From positions 1-64,000 of the forward strand of contig NZ_BAAAIV010000001.1 in assembly GCF_039526245.1 (NCBI RefSeq): a stretch of DNA of 64,000 nucleotides, in the 5' to 3' direction. Position 1 is the stretch's first letter. Every line of letters begins with the position of its first letter. Under the pieces are notes generated by a model. It was not told the origin of the DNA. It saw only the letters and a list, made by a program, of their open reading frames with translations, and did not search any database. The position numbers and the translations under genes are program-made. This document shows, one piece after another, positions 50,813 through 59,650 of this stretch. This DNA is from Arthrobacter_H rhombi. GTDB lineage: Bacteria > Actinomycetota > Actinomycetes > Actinomycetales > Micrococcaceae.

Positions 50813-51868
50813 TTTTTCCTGCGTTCGGCCGACCGCTCGGCTAGTCGGCGCGTCAGTTCCCCTTCGGCGTGGGCGCCCGGTTTGACCCCACGGGGGATGC
50901 GGAAGAAGAACGCGGCGCCGAATACCCACCACAGGCCAAAGAGGATCCACGGTGCCGCGTCGAGGGAGGCCGGCATGCCTGGGAGGTAGAGGCTGGTCAG
51001 GCCCAGGCACAATACGGCGGCCAGTACTCCGATGACCAAGCCGCCCTGCCCTTGCCGCCCACGCGCAATGGCCGGCCCATCTCCGGCTCGCGGCGGCGCA
51101 GCAACAGGAATGACACGGCCACGAGGAAATAGGCGATCACGATGCTCGGGGACCCCGAATCGACCAGCCATCCCAGCGTGGCCTCCCGGAAGAAAGAGGC
51201 AGCCACGGACAGGCCGCCGATGGAGAGCAGGGCGTTGATGGGGGTACGGAATCGTGGATGCAACCGCCCGAATCATGCCGGGAGCATTTGGGCGCGGCCC
51301 ATGGCGAAGATGAGCCGCGAGGCGCCGATGAGGAACGAGTTCCAGGAGGTGACGATCTCGGCGATGCCCCCTGCCGCCAGCACTTTGCCCATGACATCGG
51401 TGCTCCACAGGGCTGCCATGCCGTCCGCGGTCGCCACATCCGACCCGGAGATCTCCCGCAATCTGACTGTCTCAAGTCCGGGGAAAAGATAGAGACCGGT
51501 GCGGGGTAGTGCTACCGCCTTGAAGGCGACGATGGTGATGGAGCCCCCGGTGATTGCCCGGGAGCAGATGAAGGCCCACCGTGCGCCCATGCCGCGGCTG
51601 ACGTAGTTGTGCTCCCCGCCAGCCAGGGGCATCGCGGCGACCAGCTCCGAGTAGGTCCGGCCCACGAGGGCCATGATCACCCCACCGGCGGCGAATGCCG
51701 CACGGCCCCATGGTGCCGACGGATTCCAGCCATCCTCCGGTGAGTACCACCTAGCCGAAGCCGATCATGGCACCAAACCCGATGGCGAGGGTGTCCCAGC
51801 TGCCCAGCGCCTTGATCAGTGAAGGGCTCTCACCGGGTCGTTCATGACGGTCAACATCGGTCTCTGAC
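50809..51868 (-). pseudogene. Amino acid permease (APC family) pseudogene
   Basis: Reading leftwards, pieces of an APC-type permease appear in order but in several frames: LIKALGSWDTLAIGFGAMIG, then VVLTGGWLESVGTMGP, then MALVGRTYSELVAAMPLAGG and EHNYVSRGMGARWAF, SWNSFLIGASRLIFAMGRAQ, LHPRFRTPINALLSIGG, and the C-terminal GLVIGVLAAVLCLGL. Breaks are a frameshift near the start (51816-51845), a TAG at 51751-51753 and a TGA at 51273-51275 (each where Trp is expected), and frameshifts near 51710 and 51050. Residues between the second and third thirds of a normal 450-residue permease also appear to be missing. The gene is clearly dead. Confidence 0.88.
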
Positions 51869-51920
51869 AGGGGGCCTCCTCGCGGACTGTCTGTCCGGGA
51901 AGACTACGGCGTGATGTGGG

Positions 51921-52439
51921 TCACTGACGAGGGGCGGGGGCGTTGCTTTGGTCGTGCGGAAAAACCAACAGGGAGCCGGATGCCGTGGCGACCACTTTTC
52001 CGTCCTTGTCGAGGACTTCCCCCTCGGCGAATGCCACGCGACGACCCGGTTTGACGACCCGCCCGGTACATACGAGCGGCCCGCTGTCGAAGCTGACCGG
52101 GCGCAGGTAGTTCACCTTGATCTCGATCGAGGTGTAGCCCAGCCCGGCCGGCAGCGTGGTGTGCACGGCGCAGCCGAGCGCCGAATCCAGCAGAGTGCAG
52201 ACCAGGCCGCCGTGAACCAGGCCGATGGGGTTGTAGTGGGACGCATCCGGCTCACTGGTGAAGGTCACCTCGCCCTCGGATACGTGGGTGAGGCCCATGG
52301 ACATGTGACTGGCGATCGGCGCTGCGGGCAGTTTGCCGGAGGCCATCTTCTGCAGGTATTCCAAGCCGGTGAGGGTGGGCATTGCCGCGAGTGCTTCGTC
52401 GACGTCGTGCCAGGTGATGGTCTTTTCGCGGGATGTCAC
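51921..52439 (-). CDS. PaaI family (hotdog) acyl-CoA thioesterase
   Basis: A 172-residue hotdog-fold thioesterase. The PaaI motif is YNPIGLVHGGLVCTLLDSALG with catalytic Asp, followed by YTSIEIKVNYLRPV and GRRVAFAEGEVLDKDGKVVA. It would hydrolyse an aromatic or medium-chain acyl-CoA. GTG 52439 follows AGGAG by seven bases. It is 13 bases downstream of a second, distinct thioesterase gene on the same strand, so the two form an operon divergent from the HxlR regulator. Confidence 0.88.
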   Translation of the reverse strand: MTSREKTITWHDVDEALAAMPTLTGLEYLQKMASGKLPAAPIASHMSMGLTHVSEGEVTFTSEPDASHYNPIGLVHGGLVCTLLDSALGCAVHTTLPAGLGYTSIEIKVNYLRPVSFDSGPLVCTGRVVKPGRRVAFAEGEVLDKDGKVVATASGSLLVFPHDQSNAPAPRQ

Positions 52440-52452
52440 GTGTTCGCTCCTG

Positions 52453-52887
52453 CTAGTGCGTGGTGGTGTCGGGCAAGGGGACGTTCTGGAGGCGCAGCTG
52501 GCCCCGGGCAAGAACCTTGTCGGTCGCGGTGTTGGTGATGACGACTTCCCACAGCTGCTGGGTACGGCCCTGATGCAGTGCCCGGGCCTCGACGGTGGCA
52601 TGGGCCGCGGTGGCGGGCCGCAGGAAGTCCGTGGCGTTGTGGACACCGACCGCGAATTCGCCCCGGTTGAGTACCGCCTGGCTGGCACCGATGCTCCCGG
52701 CGCTTTCGACGAGGGTTGTGTACACGCCACCGTGGACGACGCCCCATGGGGTGTGGTGGTTGGCGTTGAGCTCGACGTGTCCGCGCACCGACGTCGCGGT
52801 GACACCGTCGACGACCAGGCCGGAAGCGGCCACGAACTTGCTGGCGGCCGCCAAGGATACGTCGGGGGCTCCGGGCGTCTCGGACAT
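52453..52887 (-). CDS. PaaI family (hotdog) thioesterase, second gene
   Basis: A 144-residue hotdog thioesterase with HHTPWGVVHGGVYTTLVESAG (catalytic Glu instead of Asp), GVHNATDFLRPATAAHATVE and VLARGQLRLQNV. Sequence is clearly different from the adjacent thioesterase, so this is not a recent duplication; hotdog proteins often work as dimers or tetramers. ATG 52887 follows AAGGAGC. It is divergent from the HxlR-type regulator, with a shared control region. Confidence 0.87.
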   Translation of the reverse strand: MSETPGAPDVSLAAASKFVAASGLVVDGVTATSVRGHVELNANHHTPWGVVHGGVYTTLVESAGSIGASQAVLNRGEFAVGVHNATDFLRPATAAHATVEARALHQGRTQQLWEVVITNTATDKVLARGQLRLQNVPLPDTTTH

Positions 52888-52889
52888 GG

Positions 52890-52927
52890 TTGAGCTCCTT
52901 CGATCTGACTTCTATGATTGCAGTCAG
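52890..52927 (+). promoter_or_regulatory. Promoter and inverted repeat between thioesterase and hxlR-type genes
   Basis: TTGAGC (52890-52895), 17 bases, then TATGAT (52913-52918) form a good promoter for the rightward regulator gene. The inverted repeat CTGACT (52905-52910) and AGTCAG (52922-52927) brackets the -10, as expected for an autorepressor that also controls the divergent thioesterases. Confidence 0.55.
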
Positions 52928-52984
52928 CCTAAGGTGCCGGGTGAGGGTCGTCAATCATCCAAAGCGCCCGGTCAGGAGGAAACC

Positions 52985-53470
52985 ATGCAGTGGCTCGACT
53001 ACGACACCGCTCAGTGCTCGATCCAGAGAACGCTGGAGCTGGTGGGGGAGAAATGGACGTTCCTGGTCCTGCGGGAGGCGTTCAACGGGGTCCGGCGCTT
53101 CGACCAGATCCGCGACCATGTCGGCCTGTCCGATTCGATCCTCTCCAACCGACTGGGCAAGCTGGTCGAGGGCGGCCTGCTCACAGCGGAGCCATACCGC
53201 GAGCAGGGGCAACGTACGCGCAGTGAATACCGGCTCACCGCCAAGGCCGCGGAGCTCTACCCGGTGATCATCGGCCTGCTGCAATGGGGAGACCGCCACG
53301 TTCCCGCGCCGTCGGGGCCCGCCGTCGTCGTGACGCACCGCGACTGCGGGGAACCAGTCGAGGCAGTGGTCTGGTGCGCGGCGGGCCACCGGCTGGAAGG
53401 CCCGTCCGCCGGGCATGCGGAGCCGGGGCCGGGCGCACGCCGGCTCGATGAGGCTGGTTCCGCTTTCTGA
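52985..53470 (+). CDS. HxlR family transcriptional regulator
   Basis: A 161-residue winged-helix regulator. The HxlR domain (about 10-105) has CSIQRTLELVGEKWTFLVLR, FDQIRDHVGLSDSILSNRLG and YRLTAKAAELYPVIIGLLQWG. Cys11 in the first helix is the position used for thiol or aldehyde sensing in several relatives. The C-terminal extension has further Cys (HRDCGEP, VVWCAAGH) that could form a metal site. ATG 52985 follows AGGAGG. It probably controls the divergent thioesterase operon. Confidence 0.9.
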   Translation: MQWLDYDTAQCSIQRTLELVGEKWTFLVLREAFNGVRRFDQIRDHVGLSDSILSNRLGKLVEGGLLTAEPYREQGQRTRSEYRLTAKAAELYPVIIGLLQWGDRHVPAPSGPAVVVTHRDCGEPVEAVVWCAAGHRLEGPSAGHAEPGPGARRLDEAGSAF

Positions 53471-53638
53471 CCGGGCCGGAGGGAATCGTTCGAAGCATGC
53501 AGTGCTTGAGTCGACAAGGCGCGCCCGCTATCTCGCCGCACCCCATGGATAGTTCTCCCCATGGCATGTTGGGCGGCGGCATGGCAATCTGATGGATGAA
53601 CACGCCTCGCATCCGCCAGAACTCCGCAGGAGGCCCCC

Positions 53639-54247
53639 ATGAGATCCGCCAGTCCAGCCCTCCTTTCCGTCTTCCTCGCCGCTGCCTTGTTGACCGGCTG
53701 CAGCGGCTCGGCCCCACCGGAAGGCGGAGGGGCGTCGACGGGCGGCTCCGATGCGCCCGCCTCCTCCGGTGGGTCCAGTGGCGCCGGCACGCAGGTGCAG
53801 CAGGACTCCGGTGTGGGCGTGGAGGAGTACGACACGAGCAAGGTCCTCGCGCAGCAGAAATACACGCTGCCAGGAACCAAAGATGACGTCACGTTCGGCG
53901 TGCAGTCGCTGAAGGTCGATGGCAAGACGATGATCCTGAAGATGGTCGTGACGCCGGACTTCAGCTCGGTGAGCAAGAACGAGACGCTCAGCATCTACGA
54001 GGCGACCGGTGAAAACGTGGCGTACTTCGACCCCCAGCTCGTAGACCGCGGGAACCTGAAGGAATACGGTCTGATCCGTGAATCCTCCACCACCTGGTCC
54101 GCCGACATGTCCTACACCAAGACCACCAACGGCCAGCCGGTGATCTGGTGGGGCGTGTACGCGGCCCCCGAGGACGATATCGACAGCGTGGACATCCGAG
54201 TCATGCAGGGCGTCCCCGAGTTCACGAACGTGCCGATCCAGCGATGA
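53639..54247 (+). CDS. Putative lipoprotein
   Basis: A 202-residue lipoprotein: signal peptide with lipobox LTGC (Cys21), a Gly/Ser/Pro-rich linker to about residue 55, then a beta-rich domain (VEEYDTSKVLAQQKYTLPG, FGVQSLKVDGKTMILKMVV). ATG 53639 follows AGGAGG. It overlaps the OmpA-domain gene by four bases (ATGA), so the two are made together and probably work together at the cell wall. Similar lipoprotein-OmpA pairs occur in actinobacteria, but I know of no assigned function. Confidence 0.8.
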   Translation: MRSASPALLSVFLAAALLTGCSGSAPPEGGGASTGGSDAPASSGGSSGAGTQVQQDSGVGVEEYDTSKVLAQQKYTLPGTKDDVTFGVQSLKVDGKTMILKMVVTPDFSSVSKNETLSIYEATGENVAYFDPQLVDRGNLKEYGLIRESSTTWSADMSYTKTTNGQPVIWWGVYAAPEDDIDSVDIRVMQGVPEFTNVPIQR

Positions 54248-54825
54248 GCCATCTCCCATCGCGCACGCTGGCGCTCGGCGCGGTCCTCACCCTGGTCGGG
54301 GCACTGCTGGTCCCGGGGTCTGCCCTGGCCACGCCAGTGGACGGTCCGGACGACTTTCCAGAACCCTCGGCGGACCAACTCGCCCGCTCGGTGACTGTCT
54401 TCTCTAACCTCGAGGAGTCGGTCAGGCAGTGGAGTCTGGAGAACGCCGTCGACAGCGTGGAAACCGAAAAGACCGACCAGGGTGAAACCACCATCACGCT
54501 CTCCACCGACATCCTCTTTACCCCCGACAGCTCGAAACTGCCCGGGACCGCTGCGGCGCTGATTGCGAAGCTGGTGGCCAAGGTGCCGAAGAAGGTCCAC
54601 GTCGCCGTGGGCGGCCATACCGATTCGTTCCAGGGCAAGGTCGACAACCAGAAACTGTCCGACGCCCGGGCCAAGGCCGTGGCCGCGGTGCTGAAGAAGA
54701 AGCGGTCCGACCTGAAGCTGGAGGTCAAGGGATATGCCGCCACCCAGCCGGCAGTCCCCGAGGACCCGAAGGACCCCTCAACGTTCGCCAAGAACCGACG
54801 CGTGGAAATCACCTATACACGGTAG
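54244..54825 (+). CDS. OmpA-domain (peptidoglycan-associated) secreted protein
   Basis: A 193-residue exported protein. A signal peptide ends near ALA/TPVDG; the C-terminal OmpA domain (about 80-193) has LSTDILFTPDSSKLPGTAAA, VAVGGHTDSFQGKVDNQKLS and ARAKAVAAVLKKK, finishing FAKNRRVEITYTR. The GHTD and NRRVEI motifs bind the diaminopimelate stem peptide in Gram-negative relatives. Here it would anchor the coupled lipoprotein partner to the cell wall. ATG 54244 overlaps the previous stop. Confidence 0.87.
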   Translation: MSHLPSRTLALGAVLTLVGALLVPGSALATPVDGPDDFPEPSADQLARSVTVFSNLEESVRQWSLENAVDSVETEKTDQGETTITLSTDILFTPDSSKLPGTAAALIAKLVAKVPKKVHVAVGGHTDSFQGKVDNQKLSDARAKAVAAVLKKKRSDLKLEVKGYAATQPAVPEDPKDPSTFAKNRRVEITYTR

Positions 54826-54910
54826 GGCAGGTCGGTCATGGTGCTGGTTGGTCCCGGCGAATCGTGGCAGGGTGGGATCAGTGCCGCCCGGACGATCCGC
54901 AGGAGGAACC

Positions 54911-55873
54911 ATGACCGCCATCCACGTCACCCAGTATGGCCCGCTGAACCAGCTCGTCGTCTCCGAAGACGGGGGCCCCACCGGCGTCGGCGAGGGCCAA
55001 CTGCTGGTCAAGGTGTCTGCCACCAGCATCAACCCGGTCGACGCCGGAATGGCCGAAGGTGCCATGGCCGACGACGCGCCCCTGGACCTGCCCTTCACGC
55101 TCGGCGGTGACTACTCCGGCACTGTCGAAAAGGTCGGCCCCGGCGTCGAGGGATTTTCCGTCGGCGACGCGGTGATCGGCCAGGCCAACGTCCTGATGGG
55201 CGGCTCGGGCAGTTTCGCCGACCGGCTCGTCGCTCCCGCCATGTTTGCCGCCCACGCCCCGCGCGCCGTTCCGCTGATCGAGGCCGCCTCCTTGCCGCTC
55301 GTTGGCGCCAGCGCCGTCCAGGCCCTCGGCACTCTGTCCCCGCTCTACGGCAAGACCGTGCTGGTGCTCGGTGGCGGCGGATCGATCGGCAGCATCGCGG
55401 TCCAGCTGGCCAAGGCCGCCGGTGCCCGCGTGATCGCGAGCGCCGCCGGACCGGACCACGACTTCGTCGCCTCGTTGGGGGCCGACGAGGTCCACGACTA
55501 TGCCGACGAATCGTGGCTGAAGGACCTCACGAAGCTGGATGGGATCCTGGACGCCTCGCCGGGCGTTGACCCCACGCTGTACTACCCGCTGCTGCGCGAG
55601 GGGGCCTCCATGGTCTCCCTCGTCACCCAGCACGACGCCGATGCCGCCGCCGCTGCCGGGGTCATGGCCTCCACCCAAATGACGCTGCCGGTCACCGAGA
55701 CCCTCGATCGCCTCGTGGCCGCCGTCGACGCCGGCGGGCTGACCCTGCGCATTGCCGAGACACTGCCCCTGCAGCAGGTCGCCGAGGCGTTCGAGGTGGA
55801 CGTCACCACGGCCGGCAAGGTCCTGCTCGTCGCCGGCCCGCGTGCCCGCACCACCACGGGGGAGGCCCGATGA
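54911..55873 (+). CDS. NADP-dependent oxidoreductase, quinone-oxidoreductase-like MDR
   Basis: A 320-residue zinc-free medium-chain reductase: ATSINPVDAGMAEG, FTLGGDYSGTVEKVGPGVEG, and nucleotide site VLVLGGGGSIGSIAVQLAKA with a following Gly-Ala-Arg that favours NADPH. It would reduce a quinone or enone. ATG 54911 follows AGGAGGAA. It overlaps the acyl-CoA dehydrogenase gene by four bases (ATGA). That coupling suggests that the two act on related substrates, for example in acyl-CoA or aromatic-derived intermediates. Confidence 0.88.
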   Translation: MTAIHVTQYGPLNQLVVSEDGGPTGVGEGQLLVKVSATSINPVDAGMAEGAMADDAPLDLPFTLGGDYSGTVEKVGPGVEGFSVGDAVIGQANVLMGGSGSFADRLVAPAMFAAHAPRAVPLIEAASLPLVGASAVQALGTLSPLYGKTVLVLGGGGSIGSIAVQLAKAAGARVIASAAGPDHDFVASLGADEVHDYADESWLKDLTKLDGILDASPGVDPTLYYPLLREGASMVSLVTQHDADAAAAAGVMASTQMTLPVTETLDRLVAAVDAGGLTLRIAETLPLQQVAEAFEVDVTTAGKVLLVAGPRARTTTGEAR

Positions 55874-57123
55874 CCAGCACCGCCGCCAGCAAGCAGACAC
55901 CGTCCGGAGCGGGAACCGGGGAGTCCCTTTTCGGCGCCGTCGACCTGACCGGACTGGACGGGCAGTTCACTCCCGCCGAGAAGGAACTCACGCTGGCCGT
56001 GCGCTCACTCGTCGACGAGCACATCCGCCCCAACATCGCCCAGTGGTACGAGCAGGCCGTCTTCCCGCGCGAGATCATCCCCGAACTGGCCCGGTTGGGG
56101 CTGCTCGGGATGCACTTGGAGGGATACGGCTGCGCGGGGAAGTCCTCCGTCGAGTACGGGCTGGCAGCATCGGAACTGGAAGCCGGCGACTCGGGACTGC
56201 GCACGTTCGTCTCCGTCCAGGGTTCGCTGGCCATGTCGGCGATCCACAAACACGGTTCGGAAGAACAGAAGCAACGCTGGCTCCCCGCGATGGCCTCCGG
56301 TGAGGCGATCGGCTGCTTCGGACTGACCGAACCCACCGCGGGATCGGACCCCGCGGGGATGCGCACCACGGCCGCTCAGGAACCCGGAGGTGACTGGGTC
56401 CTCAATGGCGCCAAACGCTGGATCGGGCTCGCCACCATCGCCGATGTGGCCATCATCTGGGCGCAGACCGGGGAACCGGGAGATGCCCGGGGAGTCCGCG
56501 GTTTCGTGGTCCCCACCGATACTCCCGGGTTCCAGGCCGAGGCGATTCCGTCCAAGCTGTCCATGCGTGCCTCCGTGCAGTGCGATATCTCCCTCGAGGA
56601 CGTCCGGCTACCGGCAGATGCCATCCTGCCCGCCGACTCCGCGCTCGGGCTCAAGGGCCCGTTCGCCTGCCTGAACGAGGCCCGCTACGGGATCATCTGG
56701 GGCGTCATGGGGGCAGCCCGGGACAGCTTCGATGCCGTTCTGGACTACAGCGGAGAGCGCCTGCAGTTCGGGACGCCGTTGGCCGGATACCAGCTGACCC
56801 AGGCGAAGCTCGCTGACATGGCGCTGGAGATCAACAAGGGCTACCTGTTGGCCCTGCAACTCGGCCGGGCCAAGGATGCCGGAACCCTGGACCCCGTCGC
56901 GATTTCCGTCGGCAAGCTCAACAACTGCCGGGAGGCCATCGCGATCGCCCGCGAGGCACGCGAAATGCTCGGCGGCAACGGCATCACCCTGGATCATTCA
57001 CCGTTGCGCCATGCCAACAACCTCGAATCCGTGAGGACCTACGAGGGCACCGACGAGGTCCACGCCCTCATCATCGGCCGCACACTGACCGGGATCGGCG
57101 CCTTCACGGCCGCCGGGAAGTAG
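55870..57123 (+). CDS. Acyl-CoA dehydrogenase, glutaryl-CoA dehydrogenase-like
   Basis: A 417-residue FAD enzyme. Family segments are LARLGLLGMHLEGYGCAGKS, CFGLTEPTAGSDPAGM (FAD-binding), VLNGAKRWIGLATIADVAII, and the active-site region REMLGGNGITLDHSPLRH and RTYEGTDEVHALIIGR, where the Glu of YEGT is the expected catalytic base. The YEGT motif and overall layout resemble glutaryl-CoA dehydrogenases, but decarboxylating activity cannot be assured. It is coupled to the reductase gene upstream and convergent with the vsr-like gene. Confidence 0.9.
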   Translation: MTSTAASKQTPSGAGTGESLFGAVDLTGLDGQFTPAEKELTLAVRSLVDEHIRPNIAQWYEQAVFPREIIPELARLGLLGMHLEGYGCAGKSSVEYGLAASELEAGDSGLRTFVSVQGSLAMSAIHKHGSEEQKQRWLPAMASGEAIGCFGLTEPTAGSDPAGMRTTAAQEPGGDWVLNGAKRWIGLATIADVAIIWAQTGEPGDARGVRGFVVPTDTPGFQAEAIPSKLSMRASVQCDISLEDVRLPADAILPADSALGLKGPFACLNEARYGIIWGVMGAARDSFDAVLDYSGERLQFGTPLAGYQLTQAKLADMALEINKGYLLALQLGRAKDAGTLDPVAISVGKLNNCREAIAIAREAREMLGGNGITLDHSPLRHANNLESVRTYEGTDEVHALIIGRTLTGIGAFTAAGK

Positions 57124-57150
57124 GCCTGATCCCGGTCGGGGCGGGGGAGC

Positions 57151-57636
57151 TCACGGCGCGACCCCGTCCTCGCTGAGGAATTGTCCCAGTTCTTCCAGCA
57201 CGACGGCGGGGTCCTTCAGTTGGCACTCCCACAGGTCCAGGACCTGCCAGCCGATGGCCCGCAGGGCGGCGTGGTTGTGTTCATCGCGCTCGACGTTGCG
57301 CCGGCGCTTGTCCGCCCAGAACTCGCTATTCGTCGCCGGTGCGTGCCGACCGACCGGACAATCATGTTCGTGCCAAAAACACCCGTTGACGAACACGACC
57401 TTGCGTCGGGACGCGAACACCAGATCCGGTCGGCCCGGGAGCTTTCCTCCGCGGAAGACCACGTCCGGGGCACGCCTTCGGCCGGCGGCCAACGCCGCGG
57501 CGGACACCTGCCCATGAAGCCGGAACCGGTATCCGGCACGGTGGGCCAGCCGGCGCACGAGCATCTCCGGTTTCGTGTTGGTCCCGCGGATGCGCGACAT
57601 CTGCGCCGAACGTTCGGCGCGGGTCAGACGGTCCAT
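57151..57636 (-). CDS. vsr: Very-short-patch-repair (Vsr) type DNA mismatch endonuclease
   Basis: A 161-residue nuclease that in known cases nicks DNA at T:G mismatches made by 5-methylcytosine deamination. Features are SRIRGTNTKPEMLVRRLAH, GRPDLVFASRRKVVFVNGCF with the catalytic Asp, and WHEHDC with metal/zinc ligands, then EFWADKRRRNVERDE. ATG 57636 is used; the frame allows MCDARY six codons earlier. No cytosine methyltransferase is adjacent. The only one in the window lies 55 kb away at 1246 in a different-GC patch, so this looks like an orphan repair gene. Relation to that enzyme is uncertain. Confidence 0.9.
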   Translation of the reverse strand: MDRLTRAERSAQMSRIRGTNTKPEMLVRRLAHRAGYRFRLHGQVSAAALAAGRRRAPDVVFRGGKLPGRPDLVFASRRKVVFVNGCFWHEHDCPVGRHAPATNSEFWADKRRRNVERDEHNHAALRAIGWQVLDLWECQLKDPAVVLEELGQFLSEDGVAP

Positions 57637-57781
57637 GTACCGAGCGTCGCACATCCGCCACCCACGGTCAGGCACGATGGGACCCGACGCCGGGCGGCAA
57701 CCTATCCTGGCGGGGCCATGCTGCAGCAGGCCAGGACGGGCCATCGGCCCACGCGTCTGCGATGCTGCAGTTGCGCTCCTC

Positions 57782-59134
57782 CTATTTGAGCACCCAGTGA
57801 ACGGCAATGTCGTGTTCGGCCTTGTCCTGGTCATAGGAGATCGTGGCGCCGACAACACCTTCATTTTCTTTGGTCTCCGGTTCCTCCGACATGGCCTGGA
57901 CTTTGTTCAGGTCAAGCCATGCGGCAAACTGCGCTGTGTCGATCTGGGGAAGGGCCTTGGAGTACAGCGGATGATCGCGCAACCGGCCCGCATCGGCGGC
58001 AGCGTCGCCGTTGAACAGGACATGGATGTCCTCGCCATGGGTGGAAGTGGTCGTCTGCGTGCTACCGCCGACAGCCCCGACCATGCCCGCGACGGTGTCC
58101 CACGTACCGGCGTCGGCCCCGCGGGCTACTACTCGAATCTTTTCGTCGCTCTCATAACCCACGGCAAGGTAGTCGCCGATGACCTTGTCTGCGTCCTGGG
58201 GCAGCTTGAGGCCCAGCATCTGCCCGAGCGGATCGAGTGATCCCGCAATCTGGCCAGCAGCTGCGGGATTGTCGACGACTGCATCCCAGTTCTTGCGGAA
58301 GGTATTGCTGATGTCCGCGACGCCGATCCCTCCTACCGTGTCCGCTCCCAGTTCACCCAGGACCGTCGTTCCACTGGTTGCCGTCGAGAAGTCGTCGACG
58401 CCCTCGACCGCCAGGTCGAAGGACTTGGCATTCAGATCCACCGAATCGCCCGACAGCCTAACGGTCGCCGCCACGCGGCCGGAGAGGTCCGGGACCTCGC
58501 TCATGGTTTTGCCAGGGGGGAACTCCACGCGTCCCAAATCCGCCCAAGCGAAGGCGATGTTGTCATCCATCGCCTTGCGATCCCGCGTGAACTCGTCGTT
58601 GTCGGACAACGTGCCGTTGGTGAGGGCGGAGGCGTAGGCGTCGTAGTCGGCCGTCGTATCGGTGACGACCAGGTAGTCCTTCTCCAGGGAATAATGATGG
58701 TCGCCATGGTTGAGCTTCGGCAATGAGTCCTCGGCCTTCTGGCGGTCCTTGACCGAATACAGCGAGACAACTTCCTCGGCCTTCGGCGAGATCGGCGCGA
58801 CCGCAAATTGCGTGCCGATCCACGGCTTGACGTCGCTTTTGTAGTCGACGCCCTCGAAATTTGTGTGCGCCAGACTCTCCTCGAGGGACTCGTTCTCCCG
58901 GGTGTCGTCTCCCATGAGCGATTCCAGCTTGCTGGCCAGTGAAAGCCCCGCGACCTTCTGCTCCAAGGAGGGGTTCAGGTCGACCTCCATGTAACCGACG
59001 GCCGAGCCGGGCAGGTGGGCCGCCATATCGATGTCGTTGTCTCCAAGAAGCTGTGCTGCAGCGAAGGCGCCGCCCCCGATCACGATGACTGCCGCCGCAG
59101 TCGAACCCACGATGATCTTGCGTTTTTTGTTCAT
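57782..59134 (-). CDS. DUF3352 family membrane-anchored protein
   Basis: A 450-residue protein. A short cytoplasmic basic start (MNKKRK) and one hydrophobic anchor (IIVGSTAAAVIVIGGGAFAA) are followed by a long extracellular DUF3352 domain: AAHLPGSAVGYMEVDLNPSL, PWIGTQFAVAP, YLVVTDTTADYDAYASALTN. Function of the family is unknown; it is common in actinobacteria. ATG 59134 follows GGGGGA. It stands alone, with a 516-base non-coding region upstream. Confidence 0.85.
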   Translation of the reverse strand: MNKKRKIIVGSTAAAVIVIGGGAFAAAQLLGDNDIDMAAHLPGSAVGYMEVDLNPSLEQKVAGLSLASKLESLMGDDTRENESLEESLAHTNFEGVDYKSDVKPWIGTQFAVAPISPKAEEVVSLYSVKDRQKAEDSLPKLNHGDHHYSLEKDYLVVTDTTADYDAYASALTNGTLSDNDEFTRDRKAMDDNIAFAWADLGRVEFPPGKTMSEVPDLSGRVAATVRLSGDSVDLNAKSFDLAVEGVDDFSTATSGTTVLGELGADTVGGIGVADISNTFRKNWDAVVDNPAAAGQIAGSLDPLGQMLGLKLPQDADKVIGDYLAVGYESDEKIRVVARGADAGTWDTVAGMVGAVGGSTQTTTSTHGEDIHVLFNGDAAADAGRLRDHPLYSKALPQIDTAQFAAWLDLNKVQAMSEEPETKENEGVVGATISYDQDKAEHDIAVHWVLK

Positions 59135-59650
59135 TTTTCCCCCAGGTGGTGCCGAGTGATGAGCCAGCTAGACGGCACCACGCGGCCGCTGCCTCTGGAG
59201 CAGGAACGCAGTCAGTGGGCCGCAACGTCCAGTATATCCAGACGGAAGTTTAACCGTGGATTGTGTCGGTTTGGGGCCTCTGGGGGGTGTCCTTGCGGTT
59301 ACCCCTGAAAAGAACGAGACACCTGCGTGCAGGAGGGCTGGTGGTTCGTCGCGGCCCAGCACCGCGCACTTGTTCCCCGGGATGTCGATCGAGGGGTGAT
59401 GTTTCCCGTCATGCCGCGCCTCGCTGCGGTGCGAGACACGCACCCCCTGGAACCCACTACGTTGACCCCGAGTGGTTCGTGGAGCTTAAGCGGTCCATGG
59501 GTTCAGGATCGCATCCCGAGGTCCGACGCGGCAGTCCCGGCCACGCTGTTCCGGATTGTTACCGGCCTGTGCTCGGTTCATCCGCGCAGGGGGGCCACAC
59601 TCGGATTGACCATCCGAAGGATCAATTCAGCCACCCGCCGTGAGGACACC
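59135..59650. other. 516-base intergenic region without a convincing gene
   Basis: The gap separates divergent DUF3352 and lipoprotein genes. Open frames within it (for example 59263-59643 rightwards, and the extension of the lipoprotein frame back to 59327) have Arg/Pro/His-rich, non-protein-like composition. The region probably holds two promoters. I see no tRNA, riboswitch or repeat in it. Confidence 0.5.

Noticed and set aside
59263..59643. A 126-codon open frame in the long intergenic gap
   Set aside because: Arg/Pro/His/Gly-rich composition, no ribosome site, and overlap with the probable promoter region of the lipoprotein gene.
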